From Xaviernesmea oryzae (GTDB lineage Bacteria; Pseudomonadota; Alphaproteobacteria; Rhizobiales; Rhizobiaceae), in assembly GCF_900109605.1 (NCBI RefSeq), contig NZ_FOAM01000003.1, forward strand, positions 310,001-374,000: a DNA stretch of 64,000 nt. The letters are read 5' to 3'. A program made the translations under genes and the position numbers. How positions within the stretch are numbered: the stretch's first letter is position 1; each line of letters opens with the position of its first letter. The notes under the pieces are model-generated. The model worked only from the letters and a program-made list of their open reading frames with translations. It ran no database searches and was not told the origin of the DNA. Positions 1 to 8,711 of this stretch are shown piece by piece.

Positions 1-689
1 TCATCGGCAGCACCCTGAACGCCGGTTGCCGACGGGGCTTCCGGATAGGTGCGGCAGAGCTCGGGGTGGTTGCTGGCGCAATGGTAGCATTCGCGGTTGT
101 TTTCCCAGACGAGCTTCCAGTTGCCCTTCTCCACGATGGTGCTTTCGAACGCGACCTTCGTGTCCTTGAGATGGTGTGGCGCCAGATAGGCGCTGACCGT
201 ATCGCGCACCGGCGCGAAGTCCATCGGCGTTTCGGAGAGACAGATGAAGATATAGCCGCCGAAGCTCTCGCAGGCGATCGGCTTCAAGCTGTGGGCCGCC
301 TTGTCGAAATCCTCGCCCATCTGCCGGGCGAAGAGCAGCGAACCATCCAGCTCGTAGGTCCACTGGTGATAGGGGCAGACAAGCTTGGCCGAGGCGCCCT
401 TATGGCTGGTGCAGACGCGCGAGCCGCGATGACGACAGGAATTGTGCAAAGCGCGGATCGTACCCTGCCGGTCACGCACGATGACGACGGGGTAATCGCC
501 GATCTGGACGGTGAAATAATTGCCGGCCTTGGGGATCTCGCAATCATGGCCGACGAACAGCCAGTCCTTGTACCAGATCTCTTCCAGATCGAGCTTGTAG
601 ATGTCCGCATCGGTGTAGAAGGCCTGCTCCAGACTATAGCCTTCGCGCCGGTTCTTCAGTTTGCGGAGTACGTCGCCGCGCAGATCCAT
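1..689 (-). CDS. gbcA: Rieske-type aromatic ring-hydroxylating oxygenase, alpha subunit (GbcA-like), 3' end outside window
   Basis: The first 229 residues of a Rieske non-haem iron oxygenase are present; the reading frame stays open to the window edge, so the C-terminal half is missing. The Rieske [2Fe-2S] ligands are visible as C85-x-H87 and C105-x2-H108 (CRHRGS and CPYHQW). The start of the mononuclear iron domain follows, with the family signature WENNRECYHC and NHPEL around residues 196-211, whose H203 and H208 are probable iron ligands. This signature is that of GbcA-type enzymes, which oxidatively demethylate glycine betaine to dimethylglycine using a separate reductase (GbcB). The reductase is not in view. 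Related enzymes act on stachydrine and carnitine, so the substrate is inferred. The ATG at 689 is the only good start in frame. The gene is divergent from the hypothetical gene at 1172. Confidence 0.8.
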   Translation of the reverse strand, partial: MDLRGDVLRKLKNRREGYSLEQAFYTDADIYKLDLEEIWYKDWLFVGHDCEIPKAGNYFTVQIGDYPVVIVRDRQGTIRALHNSCRHRGSRVCTSHKGASAKLVCPYHQWTYELDGSLLFARQMGEDFDKAAHSLKPIACESFGGYIFICLSETPMDFAPVRDTVSAYLAPHHLKDTKVAFESTIVEKGNWKLVWENNRECYHCASNHPELCRTYPEAPSATGVQGAAD

Positions 690-1171
690 CTCGTTCGTCC
701 TTTGCGTCAGAGGGTGCACGCCCGTCCAGCGTTTTCCCGTCAGGCCGCAAAAGCGACGTGAGAGGCCGGGACGGGATCTTGCAGCCCTCCCGGACCGTCA
801 CCATCGCCTGCCGTCGAACGCCGCGCCGTCAAGCTTCTTCCATCTAACCCGAGCCGAGGGAAAAACGGCAGCCGATTAACGACATGCAATTCCAAGAAGA
901 CGACAAGGCCCCACCATCGGGCGAAAAGCAGCTGCGCCGCGCAATACACAAGAGAAACAAGATGATGGCGGATTTTTAAGCAGAAGTGCCAAATTTATGC
1001 CGCGCACCGCCTCCTGCTTTTGGCACATGCCTCTTTGCGACATGTGCTGAATGGCGGCGGCAGCATGCGCCGAAGCAACGATATCGCGGATGTTTTAGCC
1101 TTTCTTAAGGATAAATGCAGAGAATTGCCTGGCGCGTCCGAACCATGTCGGACGGCCATGTGGAAAGCGCG
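690..1171. other. Divergent intergenic region with an 8-bp inverted repeat
   Basis: This non-coding stretch separates the gbcA-like gene from the plus-strand hypothetical gene. It must hold both promoters, but I could not pick a convincing -35/-10 pair. The only ordered element I see is the inverted repeat GTGCCAAA (986-993) and TTTGGCAC (1019-1026), with centres 33 bp apart. It lies about 300 bp upstream of the gbcA-like start and 145 bp upstream of the other gene. It could be a regulator site or a chance match. Confidence 0.3.
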
Positions 1172-1771
1172 ATGTCGAAGATCCGTTATTATGTGTCCGG
1201 TGGCCGTGCGGGCTATCTCAAGGCGCCGCGCTCGGCCCATAGCGAATTCCTGCGCACGGGGCGCATTGAGCGCGTTCAGCGGCGCAAGCCGACCGAACGC
1301 CGCTATATCTCGCATGACGAGGCCGGCGCGCGCACGGCGCGCAAGCTGCTTGCCGCAGCTGACCTGACCCATGAGCGCCTGAACCGGTTTCACCCCTCGA
1401 TCCGCCTTCCCAAGCTGGTCTTTCACCAGATCATCGAAGGGCGCCCGCATCTCGGCTATTGCCACGTGACCGCCTGGCGCACGGCCTTCGAGAAGTTCGG
1501 CCCGGTCTCCTGGTCCTTCTATCTTGCCAATTTCTTTGCCGATATCGGCGACGAGACGCATTTTTTCGATCATATCGCGCCCGGCCGCAGCCGCATGTAT
1601 TTCGCCGTGGCGACCAAGGCCGACCAGACCGGCTCGCGCCTGCTGATCGACACCAGCGTGCATGATGACGGCATTCTCTTCCGCACCAGCGATCCCCGGG
1701 TGGCCATGAAGAACGTGCTGCAGATGGGCACGCCAAGCGCCGCGCTGCGGGCGATCATCCGCGCGCTCTGA
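1172..1771 (+). CDS. Conserved rhizobial hypothetical protein (DUF6656-like)
   Basis: This encodes a soluble protein of 199 residues with no signal peptide and no membrane segment. From memory it resembles the rhizobial DUF6656 family, with conserved-looking blocks SEFLRTGRIER, RRYISHDEA and HLGYCHVTAW; no biochemical role is known to me. The ATG at 1172 is preceded by GGAAAG at a suitable distance and gives the N-terminus MSKIRYY, which fits the family. Earlier in-frame ATGs at 1115 and 1145 have weaker context. The next gene on the same strand begins 153 bases downstream, so co-transcription is possible but not shown. Confidence 0.6.
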   Translation: MSKIRYYVSGGRAGYLKAPRSAHSEFLRTGRIERVQRRKPTERRYISHDEAGARTARKLLAAADLTHERLNRFHPSIRLPKLVFHQIIEGRPHLGYCHVTAWRTAFEKFGPVSWSFYLANFFADIGDETHFFDHIAPGRSRMYFAVATKADQTGSRLLIDTSVHDDGILFRTSDPRVAMKNVLQMGTPSAALRAIIRAL

Positions 1772-1924
1772 GCTGTCGATCCTGCGGGTCCAAAGGCGAA
1801 AAGCCGTTTGGTCTTTCGCACCCGCACGGGTAAAGAAAGCGGGATTGAGCATGAAACCGCCCGCCATCGCGCATGGGCGGGCCGGCGCTTGCGTTCAGGC
1901 CGGCACAGCAGCGGATGACCCAGC

Positions 1925-2911
1925 ATGGCCGAGATCATCGACACAGCCGCAGAGCCCGACCGTGCGCTTTCCCGAGGCGTCGAAGTGCTGTCGAGCGGGC
2001 GGCCGGTCGCCATCCCCACCGAGACCGTTTATGGCCTGGCCGCCGATGCGACGCGAGCCGAGGCGGTGCTGTCGATCTATGAGACGAAAGGGCGCCCACG
2101 CTTCAACCCGCTGATCGCCCATGTCGGCGATATGGCGATGGCAGAGCGCCATGCGGTCTTCGACCCCATCTCGCGCAGGCTGGCCGAGCGCTTCTGGCCC
2201 GGTCCTCTTACCTTGGTTCTGCCGCTGCGGCGCGACCCGGGCGATGGCGTCGCCATCGATCCGCTCGCCAGTGCCGGGCTCGACACGATCGGACTGAGAA
2301 TGCCCGACGGTTTTGCCCGCCGGCTGATCTCCGCCTTCGGCCGGCCGCTGGCCGCGCCGAGCGCCAACACCTCCGGCCGCATCAGCCCGACCATGGCAAC
2401 CCATGTCGCCGAGGACCTGGGCGAAAAGATCGCGCTGATCCTGGATGGCGGCCCCTGCCCCGTCGGGGTCGAGTCGACCATCGTCAAGGTCGACGGCAAG
2501 ACGCTGACGCTCCTGCGCCCCGGCGGGCTTGACGCGGCCGAGATCGAACGTGTCAGCGGGCATGCGCTGACGCGGCTCGAAACGCCGGGCGCAACCATCC
2601 TGGCGCCGGGCATGCTGGCGTCGCACTACGCGCCGGATGCGTTGGTCCGGCTCGATGTGACGCAGGTGCGACCGGGTGAAGCGCTGATCCGCTTCGGCTC
2701 CGCCCCTGTACCAGGCGAGGAACAGGCCGCGATCGTCATCGAGCTTAGCCGGACAGGCGATCTGCGCACAGCCGCGGCCCGGCTGTTTTCCGCGCTGAAG
2801 GAGGCGGACCGCCAGGCGCACGCCGGCATAGCCGTGACCCCGATCCCCGGCGACGGCCTGGGCGAAGCGATCCGCGACAGACTGATGCGCGCCGCCGCAC
2901 CGCGTGGTTGA
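1925..2911 (+). CDS. tsaC: L-threonylcarbamoyladenylate synthase (Sua5/YwlC/YrdC family)
   Basis: This enzyme makes threonylcarbamoyl-AMP from threonine, bicarbonate and ATP, the first step in forming t6A at position 37 of ANN-decoding tRNAs. The YrdC domain fills residues 10-200, with PTETVYGLA and the substrate-binding KxR region IYETKGRPRFNPL. A C-terminal Sua5 domain (about residues 215-325) follows the linker APGMLASHYAP, whose PGM..HY(A/S)P form is typical of long Sua5 proteins. At 328 residues it is full length and of the Sua5 rather than the short TsaC type. The Shine-Dalgarno match is weak, but the N-terminus matches the family. It is followed after 193 bases by the FAD-linked oxidase, a neighbour often seen in rhizobia. 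Confidence 0.9.
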   Translation: MAEIIDTAAEPDRALSRGVEVLSSGRPVAIPTETVYGLAADATRAEAVLSIYETKGRPRFNPLIAHVGDMAMAERHAVFDPISRRLAERFWPGPLTLVLPLRRDPGDGVAIDPLASAGLDTIGLRMPDGFARRLISAFGRPLAAPSANTSGRISPTMATHVAEDLGEKIALILDGGPCPVGVESTIVKVDGKTLTLLRPGGLDAAEIERVSGHALTRLETPGATILAPGMLASHYAPDALVRLDVTQVRPGEALIRFGSAPVPGEEQAAIVIELSRTGDLRTAAARLFSALKEADRQAHAGIAVTPIPGDGLGEAIRDRLMRAAAPRG

Positions 2912-2931
2912 CGCCGCCACCAGTGGAAGGA

Positions 2932-3078
2932 ATTTGACATTCGATGCCCATCTGCGGCGATCTTGAGGATCAAATGTCAAACTCTAAAATTCCGCTGTAA
3001 AACAAAGAATTGCTAGTAATCTCGGACGGTTTTGACATTGCCTTTCAAAGGCGCGGCAAGCGGCTGCAAACGTCAAAA
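2932..3078 (+). promoter_or_regulatory. Array of four TTTGACATT-type boxes upstream of the FAD-linked oxidase
   Basis: The 9-mer TTTGACATT occurs at 2933-2941 and 3031-3039. Its exact reverse complement AATGTCAAA occurs at 2973-2981, and a one-mismatch copy AACGTCAAA at 3069-3077. The order is forward, reverse, forward, reverse, giving two inverted pairs with centres about 40 and 38 bp apart. A 13-bp palindrome GCCTTTCAAAGGC sits between the last two boxes (3040-3052). The array ends 27 bp before the oxidase ATG. This looks like an operator region for a dimeric regulator, possibly with looping. No regulator gene lies next to it. Confidence 0.5.
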
Positions 3079-3104
3079 TCAGACCACGAGAGAGGAGACC
3101 GCCG

Positions 3105-4556
3105 ATGACATCCCCTTCCCCCAACGTGCCGGATGCCGGTCTGCTGTCGCGATTTGCCGCCCTTGTCGGTCCATCTTATGCTGTGACGGATGCTGAGGCG
3201 CTGACGCCCTATCTGAAGGAGAGCCGGGGGCTCTACCATGGCACGACGCCGATGCTGCTCAAGCCAGGCACGGTCGATGAGGTTGCCGCAATCCTGAAAC
3301 TTGCCAGCGAGACCGGGACGCCGATCGTGCCGCAGGGCGGCAATACCGGCCATGTGGCCGGCGGCATGCCGCGCGAGGCCGGCGGCGACCTGATGCTGTC
3401 GCTGGAGCGCCTCACCCGCATTCACGCAATCGACCCGACCGGCAACACCTTGACCTGCGAGGCCGGCTGCGTGCTCGCCGACATCCAGCGCGCCGCCGAC
3501 GGGGTGGGCCGGCTTTTCCCGCTTTCGCTCGGCTCGGAAGGCTCGGCGCGCATCGGCGGCCTGCTCTCCACCAATGCCGGCGGCACGGCAGTGCTCGCCT
3601 ATGGCAATATGCGCCAGCTCTGCCTGGGTCTGCAGGTGGTGCTGCCGACCGGCGAGATCTGGAACGGGCTGAGGCGGCTGAAGAAGGACAATACGGGCTA
3701 CGACCTGCGCGACCTCTTCATTGGCGCTGAAGGCACCTTGGGCGTGATCACGGCGGCGGTTTTAAAACTTTTTCCCCGTCCCCGCGGCCATCAGGTGGCG
3801 TTCACAGGGCTTTCCTCGGTCGAGGACGCTCTGGCCTTGTTCGAAAGAGCGGCGGATCGCGCCGGCCCTGCCTTGACGGGGTTCGAGCTGATGCCGCGCA
3901 TCGGCGTGGACTTCACCAGCCGCCATATTCCTGGCGTGCGCGATCCCCTTCCCAGCGCTCACCCCTGGTATGCACTGATCGATATCTCCACCGCCGATTC
4001 GGCTGAGGGCGCGCAGGCACTGATGCTGGCCATTCTGGAAGAGGGGCACGAAGCCGAGCTGGTGCGCGACGCCGTGGTGGCTGCGAGCGACGCGCAGGCG
4101 CAGGCGCTTTGGCACATGCGCGAAAGCATGTCGCCCGCGCAAAAGCCGGAGGGCGGCTCGATCAAGCATGACCTCTCCGTGCCTGTCGCCGCCATTCCCG
4201 CCTTCATGGCCGCCGCCGATGCGGCCGTGCTCAAGGCCATTCCCGGCGCACGCATCTGTGCCTTCGGCCATATGGGCGACGGCAATATCCATTATAATAT
4301 TTCCCAGCCTGTCGGCGCCGATACGCAGGCTTTCCTCGCCCGGTGGCGCGAAATCAACGCCATCGTCCATGCGATCGCCCTTGATCTCGGCGGATCGATC
4401 TCGGCCGAACATGGGATTGGCCAGCTGAAGCGCGACGAATTGGCCGAGGTGCGCGGCGGCATCGAGATCGCGCTGATGCAGCGCATCAAGGCCGCATTCG
4501 ATCCCGCCGGGATCATGAATCCCGGCAAGCTCCTGGCCATGTCGTCGCAGGCATGA
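3105..4556 (+). CDS. FAD-binding oxidoreductase (D-2-hydroxyacid dehydrogenase / GlcD-like)
   Basis: This is a 483-residue flavoprotein of the VAO/PCMH fold that probably oxidises a D-2-hydroxyacid (D-lactate, D-2-hydroxyglutarate or similar). The N-terminal FAD-binding domain carries PQGGNTGHVAGG near residue 77 and the GAEGTLGVIT block near residue 210. The C-terminal FAD-oxidase domain ends with FGHMGDGNIHYN and SAEHGIGQLKRDEL, the usual metal and substrate region of this family. It is full length, with no signal peptide or iron-sulfur partner gene. The start follows a strong GAGAGAGGAG ribosome binding site. The gene ends 37 bases before the convergent DUF1217 gene. Its upstream region holds the TTTGACATT array, suggesting dedicated control. 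The exact substrate cannot be read from sequence. Confidence 0.85.
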   Translation: MTSPSPNVPDAGLLSRFAALVGPSYAVTDAEALTPYLKESRGLYHGTTPMLLKPGTVDEVAAILKLASETGTPIVPQGGNTGHVAGGMPREAGGDLMLSLERLTRIHAIDPTGNTLTCEAGCVLADIQRAADGVGRLFPLSLGSEGSARIGGLLSTNAGGTAVLAYGNMRQLCLGLQVVLPTGEIWNGLRRLKKDNTGYDLRDLFIGAEGTLGVITAAVLKLFPRPRGHQVAFTGLSSVEDALALFERAADRAGPALTGFELMPRIGVDFTSRHIPGVRDPLPSAHPWYALIDISTADSAEGAQALMLAILEEGHEAELVRDAVVAASDAQAQALWHMRESMSPAQKPEGGSIKHDLSVPVAAIPAFMAAADAAVLKAIPGARICAFGHMGDGNIHYNISQPVGADTQAFLARWREINAIVHAIALDLGGSISAEHGIGQLKRDELAEVRGGIEIALMQRIKAAFDPAGIMNPGKLLAMSSQA

Positions 4557-4593
4557 GGCGGCGGTTGCCGAAGGACCGACGCTGCCTGATTCG

Positions 4594-7077
4594 TCAGAAC
4601 CCGCCCGTGCGAAGCTGCGTCAGCGTCATCAGCGTGTCCGCGCTGATGCCGGTCGAGCCGCCGCTGGAGCCGAGAAGCGTGACGGCTGGAGAGACGTCGG
4701 TATTGTTGGTGGAATCGTAGAGCGCGGCGAAGCGGGTCAGGAACTTCTCCAGCTTTGCCGGATCGTGCAGATCCTGCACCTTCAGCACCTTGTCGATATA
4801 GGCCTTCTGCACGTCGACATCGGCCTGCTGCATCTCCTCAGGGATGCTGAAGGCGGTGCGGACCACTTCGAGAAGCGCTGTATCGGCCAGGATGTCGTAG
4901 GCGCTGCCGATATTGTTGGCCGTGCGGCGGAAATAGAGCGCAAGGCGAACGCCGGCATTGTCCTCACCTTGGGTCTCTTCCAGCGACTGGTTGTAATACA
5001 TGTCCTGCGTCTGCATCAGCCCATGGCGGGTCTGGATCTGGCCGGCGACCGGCCGTACGACCTGGCCTGCAGCATTGAAGTTGAAGGAGGAGACGATGTC
5101 GCGGAATTTCGTTTCCTCAAGCGTATTGATGTAGCTCTTGGGATCCGAGAGATCGGAGGTGAAGATCTTCTTCAGCTCGGCCTTGTCATATTTGGTCGGA
5201 TCCAGACCATAAGCTTCGAGCACGAAATTCGTCAGGCGGCTGTTCTTCAGGAGATCGTCCAGGCTTTGGACCTTGGCGACGTTGTCGCTGTAGTAAGTCG
5301 CTTCAGCTTCGGCCTTGGTCTTGTCCTCCTTCGTCCCGAACTGGGCCTTGCGCAGAACGTAATTCTTGGAAATGACCAGAAGTTCGCTTTCCGACTGCGC
5401 CATCATGGGCGCGCCCAATGCGCCATCCGGCTTGAAGTTATAGGCCTTGGCGAGCTGGATGAAGCGGTCGTCCTTCTGCGTGTTGGCATAGCTTTTGGGA
5501 TCGTTGAGATCCGAGGTCAGGATCTGCTTGAGCTGGCGTGTGGTCAGATCCGCCTTGTCGAGGCCAAAGGCAGTCAGGGCCACCTTGAGAACGGTCGTGT
5601 TGGCGAGGAACTTGTCGACATTGGTGATCTGATCAGTGGCGCTGGCGGTCGCGAGAGCCTTTTTATAGGCAGCGATCAGGGCCTCGTCGGCGGCGTCATC
5701 CTTGTCGTTGTAATAGACGAGATAGCCATTGGATGTGTTGGCCATCTGCGTCGCCGTCTGGGCGGTCATGCCGCTCTTGACCGTGCCGTCGGTCGCGAAG
5801 TTGAAGTCCTTGTTGATCTGGGTATAGAGATCCTTCATCTTCCCGGACTTGGCGATATAGCTGTCGGGAGCGGTTGGATCGTCGGTCAGCACATTCTCCA
5901 TCTCCGTGGTCAGCGTGCTGGCCGGCAGGCCATAGGCCGTGACCATATAATTGAACAGCTTCGAATTGGTGATCAGGTCCTTGACCGTCTTCACAGTCTG
6001 AATGTCGGTCTCGTAGTGCTGCTTGTTGATCATCGCCGCGCCCGGCGTCACGCGCTTGGAATTGGCGAAATAGGCCTCGCGCATGTTCGCCTTGTTTTCG
6101 TCGCTGATGAACGAGGCATTGTTGGCCGGCGCGCTGCCATCGGCATTGAAGTGGAAGAAGGTGGCAAGGTCCTTATAGGCATAGGCCTGGTTGGAGTAGC
6201 TTTTCATCGTCGCCAGGCGATTCTGGATGTCCGCGACAGTCTGCGCTTCCGTGGCATCGTCCGTATAGGCCGGCAAGGACTGGTTGAGCGAATCCACGGT
6301 GGTCTGCGCGTCGTCAATCTTTGCCTGAATTGCGGCGGTGTCGGCGCCTGCCGCAGTCTTGTCGATGTTCCACTGGTTGATCTGCTTGACGAGACTGAGA
6401 CGGGTCGAACGCTGGTTGGCCTCCGTCGTCAGGCCGGGGCCTAGCGTTTCATAAGCCGTGATGTAAGGCTGCCAATTCTGATTGAAGTAGCTGTTGGAAT
6501 CGCTGAGATCGCTGGTCATGGCGCCGCGCACGTCGTTGTAGACGTAACTCTTCTCGTTGATCCCGAAGACGGTGAAGGTGTAGTTGCGCAGCCGATCATT
6601 GTGCAGGAACTGATCGACGTTCTGGCCGCTGGTCGTCATCGCGTCGAAATAGTTCGCGTCTGACTTCATCACGCTGTCGAGATTGGCGACGCTCTCATTA
6701 TAGAGGCCGATCACCGCATCTTCCTGCGCATTGCTCTGCAGGACGGCGGTGCTCTTGGAAAAGCCGAAGGCCATGGCGAAGTTGCGATAGCGCTCGTCGG
6801 TCAGCTTGTTGGCATAGCTGTTGTCGTCGTTGAGATCGCTTTCCAGAACCTTCTTCATGAAGGCCTTGGCATAGGTCATGTCCTCAAGGCCATAGGCCTT
6901 CATCGCATAGGAGAACAGGCGGTAGTCGTTGACGAATTCGTCGACCGTTTTGACCTTGCCGATGTTCTCCTTGTAGTAGGCGGTGTCGCGCGCCACCAGC
7001 GTATCGCCGGCAATGCGGTTAATGCTCGCCTTCATATCCCGGGTCACGAGATTGTACTGGAGATAGGTCGAAACCAT
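4594..7077 (-). CDS. Large DUF1217 repeat protein (827 residues)
   Basis: DUF1217 proteins are found in rhizobia, some beside flagellar genes; their function is unknown. This one has at least six copies of a module of about 60 residues with the core (L/V)xxFxLxAYGL...SDLxDxxSYxN, at roughly 45-106, 154-200, 365-427, 486-548, 605-668 and 726-788. The central copies keep TSDLNDPKSY and TSDLSDPKSY almost unchanged. Between copies two and three is a helical, coiled-coil-like stretch (about 225-300). There is no signal peptide or membrane segment; the N-terminus MVSTYLQYNLVTRDMK and C-terminus are flagellin- or hook-associated-like in flavour only. The ATG at 7077 follows GGAAGGG at the right distance; longer in-frame starts upstream lack support. 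It is convergent with the FAD-linked oxidase. Confidence 0.75.
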   Translation of the reverse strand: MVSTYLQYNLVTRDMKASINRIAGDTLVARDTAYYKENIGKVKTVDEFVNDYRLFSYAMKAYGLEDMTYAKAFMKKVLESDLNDDNSYANKLTDERYRNFAMAFGFSKSTAVLQSNAQEDAVIGLYNESVANLDSVMKSDANYFDAMTTSGQNVDQFLHNDRLRNYTFTVFGINEKSYVYNDVRGAMTSDLSDSNSYFNQNWQPYITAYETLGPGLTTEANQRSTRLSLVKQINQWNIDKTAAGADTAAIQAKIDDAQTTVDSLNQSLPAYTDDATEAQTVADIQNRLATMKSYSNQAYAYKDLATFFHFNADGSAPANNASFISDENKANMREAYFANSKRVTPGAAMINKQHYETDIQTVKTVKDLITNSKLFNYMVTAYGLPASTLTTEMENVLTDDPTAPDSYIAKSGKMKDLYTQINKDFNFATDGTVKSGMTAQTATQMANTSNGYLVYYNDKDDAADEALIAAYKKALATASATDQITNVDKFLANTTVLKVALTAFGLDKADLTTRQLKQILTSDLNDPKSYANTQKDDRFIQLAKAYNFKPDGALGAPMMAQSESELLVISKNYVLRKAQFGTKEDKTKAEAEATYYSDNVAKVQSLDDLLKNSRLTNFVLEAYGLDPTKYDKAELKKIFTSDLSDPKSYINTLEETKFRDIVSSFNFNAAGQVVRPVAGQIQTRHGLMQTQDMYYNQSLEETQGEDNAGVRLALYFRRTANNIGSAYDILADTALLEVVRTAFSIPEEMQQADVDVQKAYIDKVLKVQDLHDPAKLEKFLTRFAALYDSTNNTDVSPAVTLLGSSGGSTGISADTLMTLTQLRTGGF

Positions 7078-7514
7078 TGCGTGCCCTTCCGGCTTTGAGG
7101 CGGGCACGGCGCCGCAGGCGGCGTCCCACTTTGCCGCAAGCAGGCCACCAGCACCGACCCCAGGCATGTCGCTTCGGCCCCGCCGCGCTCGCAGGGTGCC
7201 GAAAAGACGGATTTTCGTTGCCCGTGAGCCTAGAAGGAGCGACTTGCGCGAGCCTGATCGGCGCTGCACGCTGCCCTGGCTTTGACTGCCGCCAATCGCC
7301 TTGTCGATCCGCCGGCTTGAAGGCCGGGGTTCACCTTTTGGCAACCTTCATGGGTTGACTTTTACTAACCATTGGAAAGCGCAGAGTTTTTTAACCCAGA
7401 TTTTTAAGCGGTCCCATACGGGCCGCGCCTATCCTCGGGGTCATAGAGGACGAAAACGTCCCTGGTGAGAAAAGACCGGAAACCGGCTCTCAAGGAAACA
7501 AGGGTGAAAAGACG
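7078..7514. other. Divergent intergenic region, no gene seen
   Basis: This separates the DUF1217 gene (minus) from the DUF6101 gene (plus). Open frames across it are short and lack ribosome binding sites. An AT-rich core at 7360-7405 contains CTAACCAT and TTTTTTAACC, which resemble half sites for the cell-cycle regulator CtrA (TTAACCAT), but neither is a full site. Promoters for both genes must lie here; none can be assigned with confidence. Confidence 0.3.
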
Positions 7515-8081
7515 ATGCTGAACACGCTTTCCCAACCGGCCTGGCTCGAAACCACGCTGAGGGTCGATCCGCGGCGAATTCCCCAGCAGGTTACCTATTC
7601 CATCAATTCCGAGGCGGGTGACGTGACCATCCATCTCGACGAACGCGGCGCGGTGATGCGCAAGCTGCTGCCCAATAGCGGCCTGCCGCTCTCCATCGCC
7701 CTGCCGGCCCGCGCCTTCAAGGGCGTGGCCGCCCGCGCGATCGATCACGGCAATGGCGAAGTCACCGTCACGCTCGAACTGCATCATTCCGATCCGGATC
7801 TCTGCGTTCCGCTTCTGGTGGCGCATGATCTCTGCGACATCGCCGCCGACTGGCGCGCATGGGCGCAGGCCTATCGCATTCCCATGCTGATGGTGGAAGC
7901 CGATGGCGTGGCCCGCCCGCTGGAGGACCATCTGGGCGAGATGCGCACTCAGGATCTGCGCCAGCGGCGCCGGCACAGCCTGATCGCCAACCGCCGCCCT
8001 CGCTTCCTGATGCGCCGCACGCCGGGCAGTCTGGGCGTCAGCCTGCGCCTTGAAGGTCGGGAGATCATCGCGCGCGACTGA
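7515..8081 (+). CDS. DUF6101 family protein
   Basis: This encodes a 188-residue soluble protein of unknown function, found in rhizobia near ubiA as here. No enzyme motif is recognisable. The N-terminal two thirds is a mixed alpha/beta region with many short strands, while the C-terminal 50 residues are very basic (DLRQRRRHSLIANRRPRFLMRR), which might bind nucleic acid or membrane phospholipid. The start follows AAGGGTGAAAAG with good spacing. It is divergent from the DUF1217 gene and is followed by a candidate terminator at 8251-8282, suggesting a single-gene unit. Confidence 0.65.
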   Translation: MLNTLSQPAWLETTLRVDPRRIPQQVTYSINSEAGDVTIHLDERGAVMRKLLPNSGLPLSIALPARAFKGVAARAIDHGNGEVTVTLELHHSDPDLCVPLLVAHDLCDIAADWRAWAQAYRIPMLMVEADGVARPLEDHLGEMRTQDLRQRRRHSLIANRRPRFLMRRTPGSLGVSLRLEGREIIARD

Positions 8082-8553
8082 TCGGCGTGCCTGTACTATT
8101 CACGTCTGGGCGCCTTAGAACGAGGCAGCACCTGTGCGGTGCAAGCCCCGGGCAAGCCAGAAAGACAAGGGTCGCATCGTGTTCTTTAGCAGGACGAAAA
8201 AAAGCGATTCCTTTCCGCATCTGTTTCAAAACACATCATCTCCAGTGCGGAAAGCCGGTCGTGTTCCCTGCGGCCGGTTTTTCGTTTCTGGCGTTCGCTT
8301 GTCACGGAAAATGCGCAGCGCCTTATGACAATCGCTGCGCTAAAGCAGAAAACATGCTGCTGGCGTCCGGCAGAATAGGGCAGGCTTTTGTGCTGCTCGG
8401 CGGATTGCGCTTTCCCAAGATGGGGCACGCTGGATGCTCCGCTCCTGTTCCGCAGGAAACAGCATTGCCTGCCTTCAATGTGCCACAACAGCCTCGCACA
8501 CATGCTCTGGCGGCCGACAATGGCCGCAGGCGACGATGTCAAGGGAGGCTTCC
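8082..8553. other. Intergenic region with candidate terminator
   Basis: No protein-coding gene is supported here. The middle holds the candidate hairpin plus T-run described separately (8251-8282). The remainder has neither tRNA-like folds nor repeats that I could see. A small RNA ending at the hairpin is possible but has no identified promoter. Confidence 0.3.
8251..8282 (+). terminator. Candidate Rho-independent terminator after DUF6101 gene
   Basis: The arm AAAGCCGG (8251-8258) can pair with CCGGTTTTT (8274-8282), including one G-U pair, across a 15-base loop, and the 3' arm merges into five Ts. The core is only four G-C pairs, so strength is moderate. It lies 170 bases after the DUF6101 stop codon. 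Confidence 0.45.
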
Positions 8554-8655
8554 ATGCGCAAGATCCTGGCTCTGCTGGCCATGCTTCGGTCCGCTCTCAG
8601 CCGTCCGAAGGCCCGTATCGCACAGCGCCGTGGCGACGAGCTGAGCTGGGGTTGA
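8554..8655 (+). CDS. Candidate small protein of 33 residues
   Basis: The ATG is preceded by AAGGGAGG at ideal spacing, which is far better than chance context. The product starts with a hydrophobic run (MRKILALLAMLRSAL) and then becomes basic (RPKARIAQRR), ending in DELSWG: a short amphipathic or membrane-associated pattern typical of rhizobial small proteins. I do not recognise a family. It ends 56 bases before the convergent ubiA stop codon. It could be a spurious frame; conservation would decide. Confidence 0.35.
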   Translation: MRKILALLAMLRSALSRPKARIAQRRGDELSWG

Positions 8656-8711
8656 GCACGCTTTGATTCGGCTGCGCGCAGCGCGCGGGCAACCCTTAGC
8701 GAATCCGGCAA

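Noticed and set aside
4765-6444. 559-codon open frame on the plus strand
   Set aside because: It is antisense to the DUF1217 gene, whose repeats prove the minus-strand reading; long antisense frames are common in GC-rich DNA.
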